A stretch of 64,000 bases of DNA, from positions 248,001 to 312,000 of the forward strand of contig NZ_JAVDDX010000003.1 in assembly GCF_030848575.1 (NCBI RefSeq), read 5' to 3'. Position 1 is the stretch's first letter. Each line of letters opens with the position of its first letter. The stretch is from Haloarcula sp. H-GB4. Lineage in GTDB: Archaea; Halobacteriota; Halobacteria; Halobacteriales; Haloarculaceae. Below the pieces are notes generated by a model. It saw nothing but the letters and a program-made list of their open reading frames with translations, was not told the origin of the DNA and did no database searches. Below are positions 36,019 through 45,057 of this stretch, in pieces. A program made the position numbers and the translations under genes.

Positions 36019-36039
36019 GATACGGAACGGCCGCCCCCG

Positions 36040-36420
36040 CTAGTCGGTGGTTGCGATAGCTTCGATTTCCACCGCTGCACCTTTCGGGACCGCACCCACG
36101 CCGACGGCACTCCGCGCCGGTGGCTCCGATTCGAAAAACTCGCTGTAGGCCTCGTTGAACGCATCGAAGTCGTCGATGTCGTCGAGATAGACGGTTGTCT
36201 TGAGTACGTCGTCCAGCGAGAGCCCTTCTGACTCCAGAATCGCCGCGACATTGTGAAGACACTGTCGTGTCTGGTCGGAGACAGGCTCGTCGTCGAGCAG
36301 TTCGCCGTCCGTTGTGAGCGGGAGCTGTCCGGCGGTGATGAGGAGGTCGGCGTTCGACGTTGCCTGACTGTACGCTCCGACCGCGGCCGGTGCCTCGTCG
36401 GTGCTGATTACATGCTTCAT
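36040..36420 (-). CDS. RidA-family enamine/imine deaminase
   Basis: ATG 36420 (MKHVISTDEAPAAVG) gives 126 residues, the normal RidA length. The family marks GAYSQATSNADLLITAGQLP near residue 17-36, LDDVLKTTVYLDDIDDFD and PARSAVGVGAVPKGA (catalytic Arg near 104) are intact. RidA hydrolyses reactive enamines made by PLP enzymes in the cytoplasm. It is not obviously in an operon. A second RidA homologue, at 48570-48944, is only about 45% similar by eye and belongs to a catabolic operon. Confidence 0.92.
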   Translation of the reverse strand: MKHVISTDEAPAAVGAYSQATSNADLLITAGQLPLTTDGELLDDEPVSDQTRQCLHNVAAILESEGLSLDDVLKTTVYLDDIDDFDAFNEAYSEFFESEPPARSAVGVGAVPKGAAVEIEAIATTD

Positions 36421-36510
36421 ATCCGGCCGTACCTGTCCCCATCGGATAAACCCCTGCCGTGACGGGTCACGCTTGCACAACATTCTCGGGCGCTTACCAG
36501 TTGTGTCCAG

Positions 36511-36921
36511 TCATTGATTGATGACGACAATCGCTATCAGCGCCAGACCGATGCCGGCGACTTTCGTCAACGTCATTGACTCCCCGAACGCGATGACGCC
36601 GATGACCGCGGCGGTGATGAAGTACATCCCACCGATGGTGGACACGATTGATGTGGGCCCCACAGTCACGCCGACGAACGTCGACACTACGCCGACAGCC
36701 GCCGCGACGCCCGCCGCGCTGGCGAACATCATCCCCCGGTTTGTGACGACGAACGATGCGTCTGAGACGATAACGTATATTCCGGTGACGACCGTCGCAG
36801 TGGCGTACGACACGAACGCCGCGGTCTCCGGGTCCATCGTACTCGACGCAACGTTGCCGAACGCGATCCAGAACCCCCAGGCTATCATCGTTCCCAGCCC
36901 AAACAGGACGGCGGCGTTCAT
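36511..36921 (-). CDS. Half-size EamA-type transporter
   Basis: The 136-residue protein contains only one EamA repeat with about five helices (GLGTMIAWGFWIAFGNVAS, PETAAFVSYATATVVTGIYV, GVVSTFVGVTVGP, MYFITAAVIGVIAFGESM and a last LALIAIVVIN). Full EamA transporters have two such repeats, so it must act as a dimer, like small multidrug resistance proteins. The substrate is unknown. The C terminus ends at residue 136 with a polar Gln. The upstream region of 120 bases leads to the K+ channel gene on the opposite strand. Confidence 0.8.
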   Translation of the reverse strand: MNAAVLFGLGTMIAWGFWIAFGNVASSTMDPETAAFVSYATATVVTGIYVIVSDASFVVTNRGMMFASAAGVAAAVGVVSTFVGVTVGPTSIVSTIGGMYFITAAVIGVIAFGESMTLTKVAGIGLALIAIVVINQ

Positions 36922-37062
36922 CGGTTCAGCCTCCGGATGAGTTGGTCCCCACTCCCTCTAAGTGCCCTGGGCGAACAGCGACATCTATGCTCGTGCAATC
37001 GACGCATTGATCCGATCGTACGGGAGGCGGTGACTTGAGTCCAGTGTGCGTTCGCCGCGTGA

Positions 37063-37071
37063 TTTTTATAT
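37063..37071 (+). promoter_or_regulatory. TATA box of the K+ channel gene
   Basis: TTTTTATAT lies with its centre about 21-25 bases before ATG 37088. It fixes this ATG as the start of a leaderless transcript over upstream in-frame codons. Confidence 0.55.
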
Positions 37072-37087
37072 TGACTCCGACAAACGT

Positions 37088-38341
37088 ATGTCAATGGCTA
37101 ACGTCCCAGAAGACTCGTCGGACCGGACACTGGAGGACGTGTTCTACCCGGCTGACAGAGTTCCGTTCATCGAGTGGGACGAGCTATCTGGCGCAAAACC
37201 GACGGTCGTCCTGACCGGTGTGGTCGCGCTGCTGGCGTTCGTGACCGGTCTTTCGAACCTCAGCCAGGCGTCGATTGCACTCACTGGCCCACTGACCGCA
37301 GTCGTCGATATTCCGCTACTTTTCGTCAGGTTTGGTGGGGTGTTGTTCGCGTTCATCCTCGGCATTGTGACGGTTGGACTCCAGCGGCGCAAACAGCTTG
37401 CCTGGCGCGTGGCGGCCGTCGTGCTTCTCGGTCTGGTACTGCTACCGCTTGCCACGTTTCAGCCAACAGATATCCCGTTGTTGTTGCTAACGCTGGTCAC
37501 GTACCCACTGCTGGTCCGGAACCGTCACCGATTCGATCAGTCTCTTGACCTCTCGCCGATTCAGATCGCATCGCTGTCGGCGATTTTCGGCGTCGTTCTC
37601 TACGGGACTGTGGGTGCCTACGGGCTTCGAGGTCAATTCCTCGAACTCGACAGTTGGGGCGACGCCGTATACTACGTCGTCGTCACAATCGCAACAGTCG
37701 GCTACGGCGATATCACACCCGTGACGGCGGAAGCACGGTGGTTCTCGCTCTCTATCATCCTGTTCGGAACCGGCGCGTTCACCGTCGCCGTGGGCGCGCT
37801 CATCGGCCCTGCTATCGAATCCAGAATGGCGACAGCGTTCGGAGTCATGACAGCATCAGAACTCACACTCCTTGAGGACCACGTCGTGGTTCTCGGGTAC
37901 GGAGACGTTACGGCATCGCTGCTTGAGGAACTTGGCGACGAGACGGAGGTTGTGGTCGTTACACCCGACGAGGAGACGGTCGCGTCGCTACAAGGAGAGG
38001 GGGTGAATCTGCTCACCGGTGATCCCACCGATGAGGATGTCCTCAGGGACGCACGCGTCGGGGCCGCAAGCGGCGTTGTCGTAGGGAGTAACGACGACGC
38101 CCGCGACGTGCTGGCTGTCATCGCGACGAAAAACGTCAATCCGGACATCCGCACAGTCGCAGCAGCGACTGCCGAGAAACACGTCGAGAAGTTCCGCGCG
38201 GTCGGGGCGGACGAAGTTATCAACCCCCGGTCGATTGGCGGGCGGCTTCTGGGACAGTCGGTGCTGGGCCGTGAGTCGAGCGAACCACTGCTGGACGGAA
38301 TCGTCGCGGACGACGAGGGGAGTGGAGACACCCCCGAGTAA
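37088..38341 (+). CDS. Potassium channel with cytoplasmic RCK (TrkA-N) domain
   Basis: The protein has 417 residues from the TATA-supported ATG 37088. Several hydrophobic helices (about residues 38-150) precede a two-helix pore with selectivity filter IATVGYGDITP (TVGYGD at about 203-208). The RCK domain starts at HVVVLGYGDVTASLLEEL near 265 (Rossmann GxGxxT/G) and contains NLLTGDPTDEDVLRDA and FRAVGADEVINP. This predicts K+ flux gated by a nucleotide or ion ligand in the cytoplasm. Haloarchaea accumulate K+, so it may set the internal K+ level. An extra set of N-terminal helices is unusual against simple MthK-like channels. Confidence 0.9.
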   Translation: MSMANVPEDSSDRTLEDVFYPADRVPFIEWDELSGAKPTVVLTGVVALLAFVTGLSNLSQASIALTGPLTAVVDIPLLFVRFGGVLFAFILGIVTVGLQRRKQLAWRVAAVVLLGLVLLPLATFQPTDIPLLLLTLVTYPLLVRNRHRFDQSLDLSPIQIASLSAIFGVVLYGTVGAYGLRGQFLELDSWGDAVYYVVVTIATVGYGDITPVTAEARWFSLSIILFGTGAFTVAVGALIGPAIESRMATAFGVMTASELTLLEDHVVVLGYGDVTASLLEELGDETEVVVVTPDEETVASLQGEGVNLLTGDPTDEDVLRDARVGAASGVVVGSNDDARDVLAVIATKNVNPDIRTVAAATAEKHVEKFRAVGADEVINPRSIGGRLLGQSVLGRESSEPLLDGIVADDEGSGDTPE

Positions 38342-38430
38342 CGGTCCCGACGCTCGCCAGCGACGGTGTCGACCGCCTTGCATCACACTGTGGGATACTA
38401 ATATATGTATACGATACTGAATATCGATGT

Positions 38431-40287
38431 ATGGCCACCTCGGACGCCAGTGGCATTTCGGAGATCGTTGGCCAGCTACTGGTGCCACTGTGTGCTGCGT
38501 CCGGGGCGCTCGTGCTCGCGGGGTTCTTCTTTCCGACGCTTGTCGGCGAAGCCGTGACCGGTCCGGCGTGGCTGACTATCGCCCTCGTGTTTTTCAGCTC
38601 GGGACTCTGTTATATAGCGCTCCTTCCATACTCCGAAGACGCAACCAGGCCGGCCGCGGCCGATGTCCTGCTCCGCGTCCGTCGGACCAATGTCAGGCGG
38701 GCCGTCCGGGAGTTCCTTACACAGCACGAGCCAGCTATCCTCACGTTCCCCGTGCTCGTGTTCGCCGCGTTCTTCGGGCTCCAGATCGCATTCCCCGCAC
38801 GGACGACGGGTGCTGTTGACGCCGCCGCTGCCACAGTCCTTCGCGGCGGCGGTCCACTGTTTCTCGCTGCCGTCTTCCTCTCCGTCTGTTACTGTCTGTT
38901 CCTACTGGTTGGGCCCTGGGGAGACATCAAATTGGGCGGTCCGGACACGGAACCCAGTTACACCTATCCGACGTACTTTACGCTCGTGTTTACCGCTGGC
39001 ATCGCAGCTGGACTGGTCTTCTGGGGTCCTACCGAGGCCCTGTTTCACTACGACCAGCCACCGCCGTACGTCGGGGCAGCCGCCGGGTCGCCGGGCGCGG
39101 TCAACGGTGCGCTTGTGTACACCCTCTTTCACTGGGGCGTCTCGGCCTGGAGCGCCTACGCCGTCATCGGCGTCCCGATAGCGTACTTCGCGTTCACGCG
39201 GGACGCACCACTCCGGGTTTCGACGGTGCTGGCACCGATTCTCGGTGTCGATGAACTTGACTCGGCCTGGGCTACACTGGTCGATACGCTGGCCGTCTTT
39301 GCCACTATCGGCGGCATCGCCACCTCGGTCGCACTCGTGAGCGAGCAGTTCCTCGCCGGAATCAATTACCAGTGGGACGTGGCAGCCGGTGAGGTCGGGC
39401 CGGTCCTGTTCGTCGGCGGCCTGACGCTGATATTCGTTGTCTCCAGTGCGACTGGAATCCACCGTGGCATCCGTCGCATCGCCGGTCTCAATATCGTCCT
39501 GTTCGGCCTGTTCGCGCTTCTCATCGCTGCCGTCGGTCCACGGTCGTTCATTCTCCAGCGAGGAACGCAGGCACTTGGGACCTACGTGGTGGAGTTCGTT
39601 CCGTTGAGTCTTCACACGGGCGGGCAGTGGGTCGCGGCGTGGACCGTCTGGAACTGGTCGTGGTGGTTTTCCTGGGCACCCTTCGCGGGGCTGTTCATCG
39701 CCGCACTCTCCCGCGGCCGCCGGGTCAGAACTGTCGTGTTCACGAGTGTCGTCGCAACCTCGGCGGCGACGATGGTCTGGTTCCTGCTGCTCGGTGGCAC
39801 GTCACTGTTCATCCAGCAGACAGGGCAGGCCGATATCCTTGCCGCGATCGCACAGCGTGGTGGTTCGGAAGCCGTCGCCGGGTTCCCGCTGTTCGCGTCG
39901 CTGCCGCTTGGACAGCTCCTGATGTTCCTGTTTCTCGCGCTCATCATCGTGTTCATGGCCACATCGGCGGATACCTCGACGCTCGTCGTCTCGGTTCTGG
40001 CGACCCGACGGGGGATGGCACCGTCGGCGACGCATATCGTCTTCTGGGGCGTTTTTCAGGGAGCGGTCGCTGTCTCGGTGTTGCTTCTTGGAGGCGCTGA
40101 GACGCTACAGGCTCTGGCCGTCCTGACTGGCGGCCCGTTCGCCGTGATCTCACTCGTGGCGGTCGGCGGGCTAACCGTGACATGGTACCGGGACGAGCAG
40201 GGCCACACGTCCCTCCTCAGACGCGCCGTCAGGAAATTGCCGACCGTTCAGACACACCACGACGTCGACCCACCCGAAAAGAAGTAG
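38431..40287 (+). CDS. BCCT-family betaine/carnitine/choline transporter
   Basis: The 618-residue protein has about twelve helices. BCCT marks are GIAAGLVFWGPTEALFHYD (near residue 190), LFHWGVSAWSAYAVIG near 232, and WNWSWWFSWAPFAGLFIAAL near 407, the Trp-rich segment that binds the trimethylammonium group. SRGRRVRTVVF follows as usual. It imports glycine betaine or a similar osmolyte by Na+ symport. The N-terminal ~110 residues add extra helices not usual in bacterial BetP. It is 89 bases after the K+ channel gene on the same strand: both serve osmoadaptation. Confidence 0.93.
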   Translation: MATSDASGISEIVGQLLVPLCAASGALVLAGFFFPTLVGEAVTGPAWLTIALVFFSSGLCYIALLPYSEDATRPAAADVLLRVRRTNVRRAVREFLTQHEPAILTFPVLVFAAFFGLQIAFPARTTGAVDAAAATVLRGGGPLFLAAVFLSVCYCLFLLVGPWGDIKLGGPDTEPSYTYPTYFTLVFTAGIAAGLVFWGPTEALFHYDQPPPYVGAAAGSPGAVNGALVYTLFHWGVSAWSAYAVIGVPIAYFAFTRDAPLRVSTVLAPILGVDELDSAWATLVDTLAVFATIGGIATSVALVSEQFLAGINYQWDVAAGEVGPVLFVGGLTLIFVVSSATGIHRGIRRIAGLNIVLFGLFALLIAAVGPRSFILQRGTQALGTYVVEFVPLSLHTGGQWVAAWTVWNWSWWFSWAPFAGLFIAALSRGRRVRTVVFTSVVATSAATMVWFLLLGGTSLFIQQTGQADILAAIAQRGGSEAVAGFPLFASLPLGQLLMFLFLALIIVFMATSADTSTLVVSVLATRRGMAPSATHIVFWGVFQGAVAVSVLLLGGAETLQALAVLTGGPFAVISLVAVGGLTVTWYRDEQGHTSLLRRAVRKLPTVQTHHDVDPPEKK

Positions 40288-40307
40288 ATTGCGCCGGCGA
40301 TGCGGTT

Positions 40308-40880
40308 TCAGGCCTTCGCGACCTCGGTACAGAAGTTTTCGACGATCTGCTTCCCGGCGTCAGTGAGGATGCTTTCCGGGTGGAACTGGACGCCGATGTG
40401 CGGTTTCTCGGCGTGCTGGACGCCCATCACGGTCCCCTGCTCGTCGTTGGTGTAGGCCGTTTCCGAAAGCGTGTCTGGGAGTTCCGATGCCTCGACGGCC
40501 AACGAGTGATACCGCCCGACCTCGAACGGGTCGTCGACGTCGTCGTATAGCCTCGTTCCATCGTGGCGAACCTCCGAGGGTTTCCCGTGGACCACGCTCG
40601 GTGCGTGGCCGACAGGGGTCCCGTGGGCCGCACAGAGCGCCTGGTGGCCCAGACAGACGCCAAGCGCCGGGTACGCCGTCTCGGCGAACACGTCGATGGA
40701 CACGCCGGCCTCCGCTGGCGTCCCGGGCCCCGGCGAGACGACGATGCCGTCCGGGTCGAGTTCGTGGATGCCCTCAACGTCGATAGCGTCGTTCCGGCGG
40801 ACGGTGACATCGTCGAACTCGCCGACGTACTGGACTAGGTTGTATGCGAAGGAGTCGTAGTTGTCGATGATGAGTATCAT
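40308..40880 (-). CDS. trpG: Anthranilate synthase component II (glutamine amidotransferase)
   Basis: The 190-residue protein is a class I glutamine amidotransferase. Nucleophile Cys76 is in ALGVCLGHQ, the oxyanion PGPGTP at 50-54, and His167/Glu169 in VGVQFHPES-like GVQFHPES. It delivers ammonia from glutamine to the partner chorismate enzyme TrpE. The start overlaps the trpE stop by four bases (ATGA), so the two are coupled. It could equally be PabA by sequence; the partner's motif favours tryptophan synthesis. Confidence 0.88.
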   Translation of the reverse strand: MILIIDNYDSFAYNLVQYVGEFDDVTVRRNDAIDVEGIHELDPDGIVVSPGPGTPAEAGVSIDVFAETAYPALGVCLGHQALCAAHGTPVGHAPSVVHGKPSEVRHDGTRLYDDVDDPFEVGRYHSLAVEASELPDTLSETAYTNDEQGTVMGVQHAEKPHIGVQFHPESILTDAGKQIVENFCTEVAKA

Positions 40881-42388
40881 CGCATCCCCTCCATCGGTTC
40901 AGTCCCGGATTCGACCGCGAACGACCCCTGCTCGCCGAGCGCCTCGTCGACGGCCGTGACGAGCGCCCGAGCCTTGTCCAGTGTCTCCCGGTACTCCGCT
41001 GCCGGAACGGAATCGTGCACGATGCCACTCCCGACGCGGAGACGGTACTCGCCGTCGTAGTGAACCAGCGTTCTGATGGTGATGTTCAGCGTTGCTCGGT
41101 CGTCGAAGCCGAACATCCCGATACTGCCGGTGTAGGGCCCCCGTCGGGTCCGCTCCACCTCGTCGATAATCTCCATCGTCCGCGGTTTCGGCGCGCCGGT
41201 GATGGTTCCGCCGGGGAACACCGCAGCGACCGCGTCGGCAATGCTCACGTCGTCGCGTAACTCCCCTTCAATGAGAGACACGAGGTGCATCACCTCGGAA
41301 TACCGGTCGACGCGGCGGTACTCGGCGACATCGACGGATCCATACTCGCTGACCTTGCCGAGGTCATTGCGTTCGAGGTCGACCAGCATTGCGTGTTCGG
41401 CCCGCTCCTTCTCGTCGCTGCAGAGGTCTGTCTCAAGCTCCTCGTCTTCGGACGGCGTCGCGCCGCGCGGCCGCGTCCCGGCAATCGGCTCGGTGAGTAA
41501 CTGGTCGCCGTCAACGTCCAGCAACAGCTCCGGGCTGGCGCTGACGAGGTCGACGCCGGGGAACTCAAGTAGGGCTGAGTACGGGGCCGGGTTCACCCGG
41601 CGGACGGCATCGAAGGTGTCGACCGGGTGGACGGCCGCCGGGGCGGTCAGCCGGTGTGACACGTTCGTCTGGAACGTGTCGCCGTCCCTGACGTACTGCT
41701 TTATTTGCCGGACGCGGTCGGCGAACGCTGCTTCGCCGCACTCGCTCTCGAACGTGGCCTGACTCGCAGCGGTTGGCTGGAACTGGACGTGTTTCTCACC
41801 GTGGATGGCGTCCTCGGCCAGTTCGCGGGCCATTGTACGGCCACGCTCGTACGCCGCCTCGGGCGACCCGTTGACGATGGGACAGGCCGTTACGTGCATC
41901 TCGACGTCTCCATCGTGTGGCTCCTCCCACGCGGCGACGCAGTCGAACACGCCAAACTGGAGCCGTGGGAGGCCATCCGAAACGGTCGTCTCTGGGATGT
42001 CTTCCAGTTCCCGTGCTACGTCGTATGAAAGCCAGCCGAACGCGCCACACGGGTATGGAACCGTACAGTCGCCCCGCTTCAGGTGTTCACGGTCGAGTAG
42101 GTCGTCGATAGCTTCGATACTCGGACTTCCGCCAGCCTGTGCAGGTATCGCTCCCGCAGAAACCTCGATTTGTTCGATTGGCTCGATGCCGAAGTACCCC
42201 CAGCCAGACTGCCCACCGGTCGTCTCGAGATAGAAGCTGTCTGTGTTCCCGTCGCGGGCGCGGCGATACGCCTCGAACGGGTCAGCGACGGTGACGCGCG
42301 CCTCGACCGGCACGCGGGCGCCGTCCGCTGCCGCCCTCGCGGTTTCGATGAACGATTCTCTGTCGGTGCTGAATCGGATCTCAGTCAT
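40877..42388 (-). CDS. trpE: Anthranilate synthase component I
   Basis: ATG 42388 (MTEIRFSTD) gives 503 residues. The C-terminal chorismate-binding domain is complete: [64 protein letters not shown] and [20 protein letters not shown]. The motif PIAGT has Ala where aminodeoxychorismate synthase (PabB) usually has a catalytic Lys (PIKGT), supporting anthranilate formation. The N-terminal FYLETTGG stands at the place of the tryptophan-sensing LLES motif but is altered, so feedback may differ. No other trp genes adjoin. Confidence 0.88.
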   Translation of the reverse strand: MTEIRFSTDRESFIETARAAADGARVPVEARVTVADPFEAYRRARDGNTDSFYLETTGGQSGWGYFGIEPIEQIEVSAGAIPAQAGGSPSIEAIDDLLDREHLKRGDCTVPYPCGAFGWLSYDVARELEDIPETTVSDGLPRLQFGVFDCVAAWEEPHDGDVEMHVTACPIVNGSPEAAYERGRTMARELAEDAIHGEKHVQFQPTAASQATFESECGEAAFADRVRQIKQYVRDGDTFQTNVSHRLTAPAAVHPVDTFDAVRRVNPAPYSALLEFPGVDLVSASPELLLDVDGDQLLTEPIAGTRPRGATPSEDEELETDLCSDEKERAEHAMLVDLERNDLGKVSEYGSVDVAEYRRVDRYSEVMHLVSLIEGELRDDVSIADAVAAVFPGGTITGAPKPRTMEIIDEVERTRRGPYTGSIGMFGFDDRATLNITIRTLVHYDGEYRLRVGSGIVHDSVPAAEYRETLDKARALVTAVDEALGEQGSFAVESGTEPMEGMR

Positions 42389-42703
42389 AGTGCAGTTGCT
42401 CCTGAACGAGAGGGATTGCCTCCCGGTGTGGTTGTGTAGGTCAAGCATGGGTCAGGACAAAAACCTTCGGTACTTCGGCACACTGCCGGAAATACTGTCG
42501 AACTGTCGACCGATCGCAGTTGCACACTGGACGAATAGCCGGTATCATTTCAAAGTCTGGACTATTCCGCATCACCCACTATGCCGGCGGGGCTTGAGGG
42601 AGACACCGAACGCTTGGCCAACCCCAGCAGTTGACCGTGCAGCAGTCTGCTCACCCTGGACATCTAACTAGGGACTTCGGGGCCGACAGCAAACCTAGCA
42701 ACA
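42389..42703. other. Divergent intergenic region trpE-folD
   Basis: 315 bases carry promoters for both genes. I see no leader peptide, attenuator or RNA gene. The folD side has no clear TATA; AACAAAAACCT-like bases near 42453 may be the trpE element. Confidence 0.4.
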
Positions 42704-43597
42704 ATGACTACAGTAATCGACGGGAACGAAATCGGCGACCAGATCACGGAGGGCGTCGCGGCGTGTACGGACACGCTCGTCAGCGAGGGTGTCACACCGG
42801 GGCTGGCGACAGTCTTGATGAGCGATGACGGCGCGAGTGAAACGTACGTCTCGATGAAACAGCGGGCCTGTGATGAAATCGGCATCGAGGGGTTCCATCA
42901 CGAACTCAGCGCGGACGAACCGGCCGAGACGCTATTCTCGACCATTGACGAACTGAACGCGGACCCGGCCGTCCACGGCATCCTCGTCCAGATGCCGGTC
43001 CCCGACCACGTGCCCAAGCGCGACGTGCTGGAACGCATCGACCCGATGAAAGACGTCGACGGGTTCCATCCGGAAAACGTCGGCCGACTCGTTGCGGGGA
43101 ACGCCCGATACAAACCTTGCACGCCCCACGGAATACAGAAAATACTGGCAAAAACGGGTGTTGAGACGGAGGGGAAAGACGCCGTCGTTGTCGGCCGCTC
43201 GGACATCGTCGGCAAGCCGATGGCGAACCTGCTCATCCAGTATGGGCCGGGCGGGAACGCGACAACGACCGTGTGCCACTCCCGAACTGACGACCTTGCG
43301 GAAAAGACTCGCAACGCGGATATCGTGATCGCCGCCGCTGGGGTTCCGGAAATGATAGACCGATCGATGCTCTCGGCGGGCACAACTGTCATCGACGTGG
43401 GTATTAATCGCGTTGATGCTGACACGGAGAAGGGGTACGAACTCGTCGGGGACGTGGACTTCGAGAGCGCCAAAGTGAAAGCGGACGCCATCACGCCGGT
43501 TCCCGGCGGTGTCGGACCGCTCACCATTGCGATGCTGATGTACAACACTGTGAAAGCGGCTAGCCTGCAGTCCGGCGTCGATATTACACTTCCGTAG
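42704..43597 (+). CDS. folD: Bifunctional methylene-THF dehydrogenase/cyclohydrolase
   Basis: The 297-residue protein matches FolD. The catalytic Lys is in YVSMKQRACDEIG (Lys52), QMPVPDHVP stands for the QLPLP motif, DGFHPENVGRL and PCTPHGI line the folate pocket, and VVVGRSDIVGKPMANLL is the NADP-binding GRSxxVGxP motif. VIDVGINRV and TPVPGGVGPLT close it. It makes 10-formyl-THF from methylene-THF in the cytoplasm for purines. Start at ATG 42704. It converges with the small Cys-rich gene (42-base gap). Confidence 0.95.
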   Translation: MTTVIDGNEIGDQITEGVAACTDTLVSEGVTPGLATVLMSDDGASETYVSMKQRACDEIGIEGFHHELSADEPAETLFSTIDELNADPAVHGILVQMPVPDHVPKRDVLERIDPMKDVDGFHPENVGRLVAGNARYKPCTPHGIQKILAKTGVETEGKDAVVVGRSDIVGKPMANLLIQYGPGGNATTTVCHSRTDDLAEKTRNADIVIAAAGVPEMIDRSMLSAGTTVIDVGINRVDADTEKGYELVGDVDFESAKVKADAITPVPGGVGPLTIAMLMYNTVKAASLQSGVDITLP

Positions 43598-43639
43598 GGT
43601 GGGACTGCTGCCCGTTCGCAGGACTACCCGCCTGGGCTG

Positions 43640-43840
43640 TTACACCGTTTCGACCGCACCACATTCCGGGCACGTAATCAGGAGCTCACCTGCTGGGTCC
43701 TGCCCTCCCTCTATGACGTTGTGACCGCTGGCACACTGTTCGTGCATATACACTTCGTGGCTGTCGTGCTCACGCAACCAGATGTGGCCTTCTTCCGGTG
43801 CTGAAACGATGCCGTGACAGAAGTAACACTCGCCGTTCAT
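43640..43840 (-). CDS. Small zinc-ribbon-like protein
   Basis: ATG 43840 (MNGECYFCHGIV) gives 66 residues. Two C-x2-C pairs, CYFCHG at the start and CPECGAVETV at the end, and a central HEQCASGHN with Cys and His make a likely zinc-binding fold. The middle is acidic. Such mini-proteins of haloarchaea often bind nucleic acid or partner proteins; function unknown. It converges on folD. Confidence 0.65.
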   Translation of the reverse strand: MNGECYFCHGIVSAPEEGHIWLREHDSHEVYMHEQCASGHNVIEGGQDPAGELLITCPECGAVETV

Positions 43841-43991
43841 ACAGAATCGATGACAGGCCAGTATCAAATAGCTAGCTTTCAGTGTTCAGTTCTGCCTGTT
43901 TTCAATTCTACAGCGTCAGCGAGAACACAACATATAGCCGAAAAGACAACTGTTGTTTCAAAACTAAGATGCTGCGGCCCAATCATCAGAT

Positions 43992-44855
43992 ATGGACTAC
44001 TGTTACACGGGCGACACACACGAGAACCTGTTCGCAGCGTACCGGGCTGACGAAGCCCCGTTTCCAACCCAAACACAGATGGAGTTCCCGCGGCGAGAAC
44101 ACCGAAGGCCGGAAATCGATATCCTCAAACGACTGTTCTTCCCGACCTGCTGGAACGCTGCTGAACTGGTCCGGGACGAACTCGCCGTTCTGGACCGTCT
44201 TGATACCCTGGGAGGTCTCTTCTTTGCTGGTATCAGACCATACTCCGGATCGGACCCTGCTGAGACAGTCGACGCCGTCATCGATCAGCTCCCGGCGGTT
44301 CGCACACGACTCAAAAAGGACGTGGAGGCCGCGTTCAAAGGTGACCCAGCGGCGAAGACGTACATGGAGATAATCCGGTCCTATCCGGGGTTCATGGCAA
44401 TACTGGTTCAGCGAGTGGCCCACACTCTCTACGAGGCTGGGGCCTCCGAGTACGCCCGAGAACTCACCGAATACGCTAAGACAGAGACCGGAATCGACAT
44501 TCACCCTGGCGCTGAAATCGGCGACCACTTTTTTATCGACCACGGAACCGGTGTCGTCATCGGTGAAACCACCACTGTCGGGGAATGGGTTCGCCTCTAT
44601 CAGGACGTGACGCTTGGCGCGCTTCACTTCGAGGCCGACGAGAGCGACGAACACAGATTAAAAAAGGGATACAAACGACACCCGGATATCGGCGACCACG
44701 TCGTTATCGGCGCGGGGACGAAAGTTCTGGGCGCTATCAGCGTCGGCGACCACGTCAGCATCGGGGCGAACTCCTGGGTCACCGACGACGTTCCGGACGA
44801 CACGAAAGTGTACGTCACAGACCACCCGACTCAGGAACGGAAACGAACCAAGTAA
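43992..44855 (+). CDS. cysE: Serine O-acetyltransferase
   Basis: The 287-residue protein carries the left-handed beta-helix of serine acetyltransferase in its second half: IDIHPGAEIGDHFFIDHGTG, VVIGETTTVGEWVRLYQDVTLG and GDHVVIGAGTKVLGAISVGD are hexapeptide repeats. DPAAKTYMEIIRSYPGFMAI near 118 is the usual SAT_N end. His in FIDHGTGVVIG is the expected general base. It makes O-acetylserine for cysteine synthesis. The first 110 residues (MDYCYTGDTHEN...) are longer and more divergent than EpsC-type enzymes. Isolated in the window. Confidence 0.87.
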   Translation: MDYCYTGDTHENLFAAYRADEAPFPTQTQMEFPRREHRRPEIDILKRLFFPTCWNAAELVRDELAVLDRLDTLGGLFFAGIRPYSGSDPAETVDAVIDQLPAVRTRLKKDVEAAFKGDPAAKTYMEIIRSYPGFMAILVQRVAHTLYEAGASEYARELTEYAKTETGIDIHPGAEIGDHFFIDHGTGVVIGETTTVGEWVRLYQDVTLGALHFEADESDEHRLKKGYKRHPDIGDHVVIGAGTKVLGAISVGDHVSIGANSWVTDDVPDDTKVYVTDHPTQERKRTK

Positions 44856-45057
44856 ACTACAACTGATATCACGCGGTGTCTGAAACTGCACAGCGACTAC
44901 GAATCGGCTGGACGTATGGTTCTGATATGCGTACCGGCCCATGGACCACTCATCCGCTGTTGTCAGTCCAGTCGCGAGACGTATTTTTGATCTTATAGAT
45001 TAGAATAACAACTGTACCAGCATTAGCGTCTGTTGCAATCGCTACCGCCGACCCCCT

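Noticed and set aside
40308-42388. pabAB assignment for the chorismate pair
   Set aside because: The PIAGT motif argues for anthranilate synthase; kept only as an alternative.
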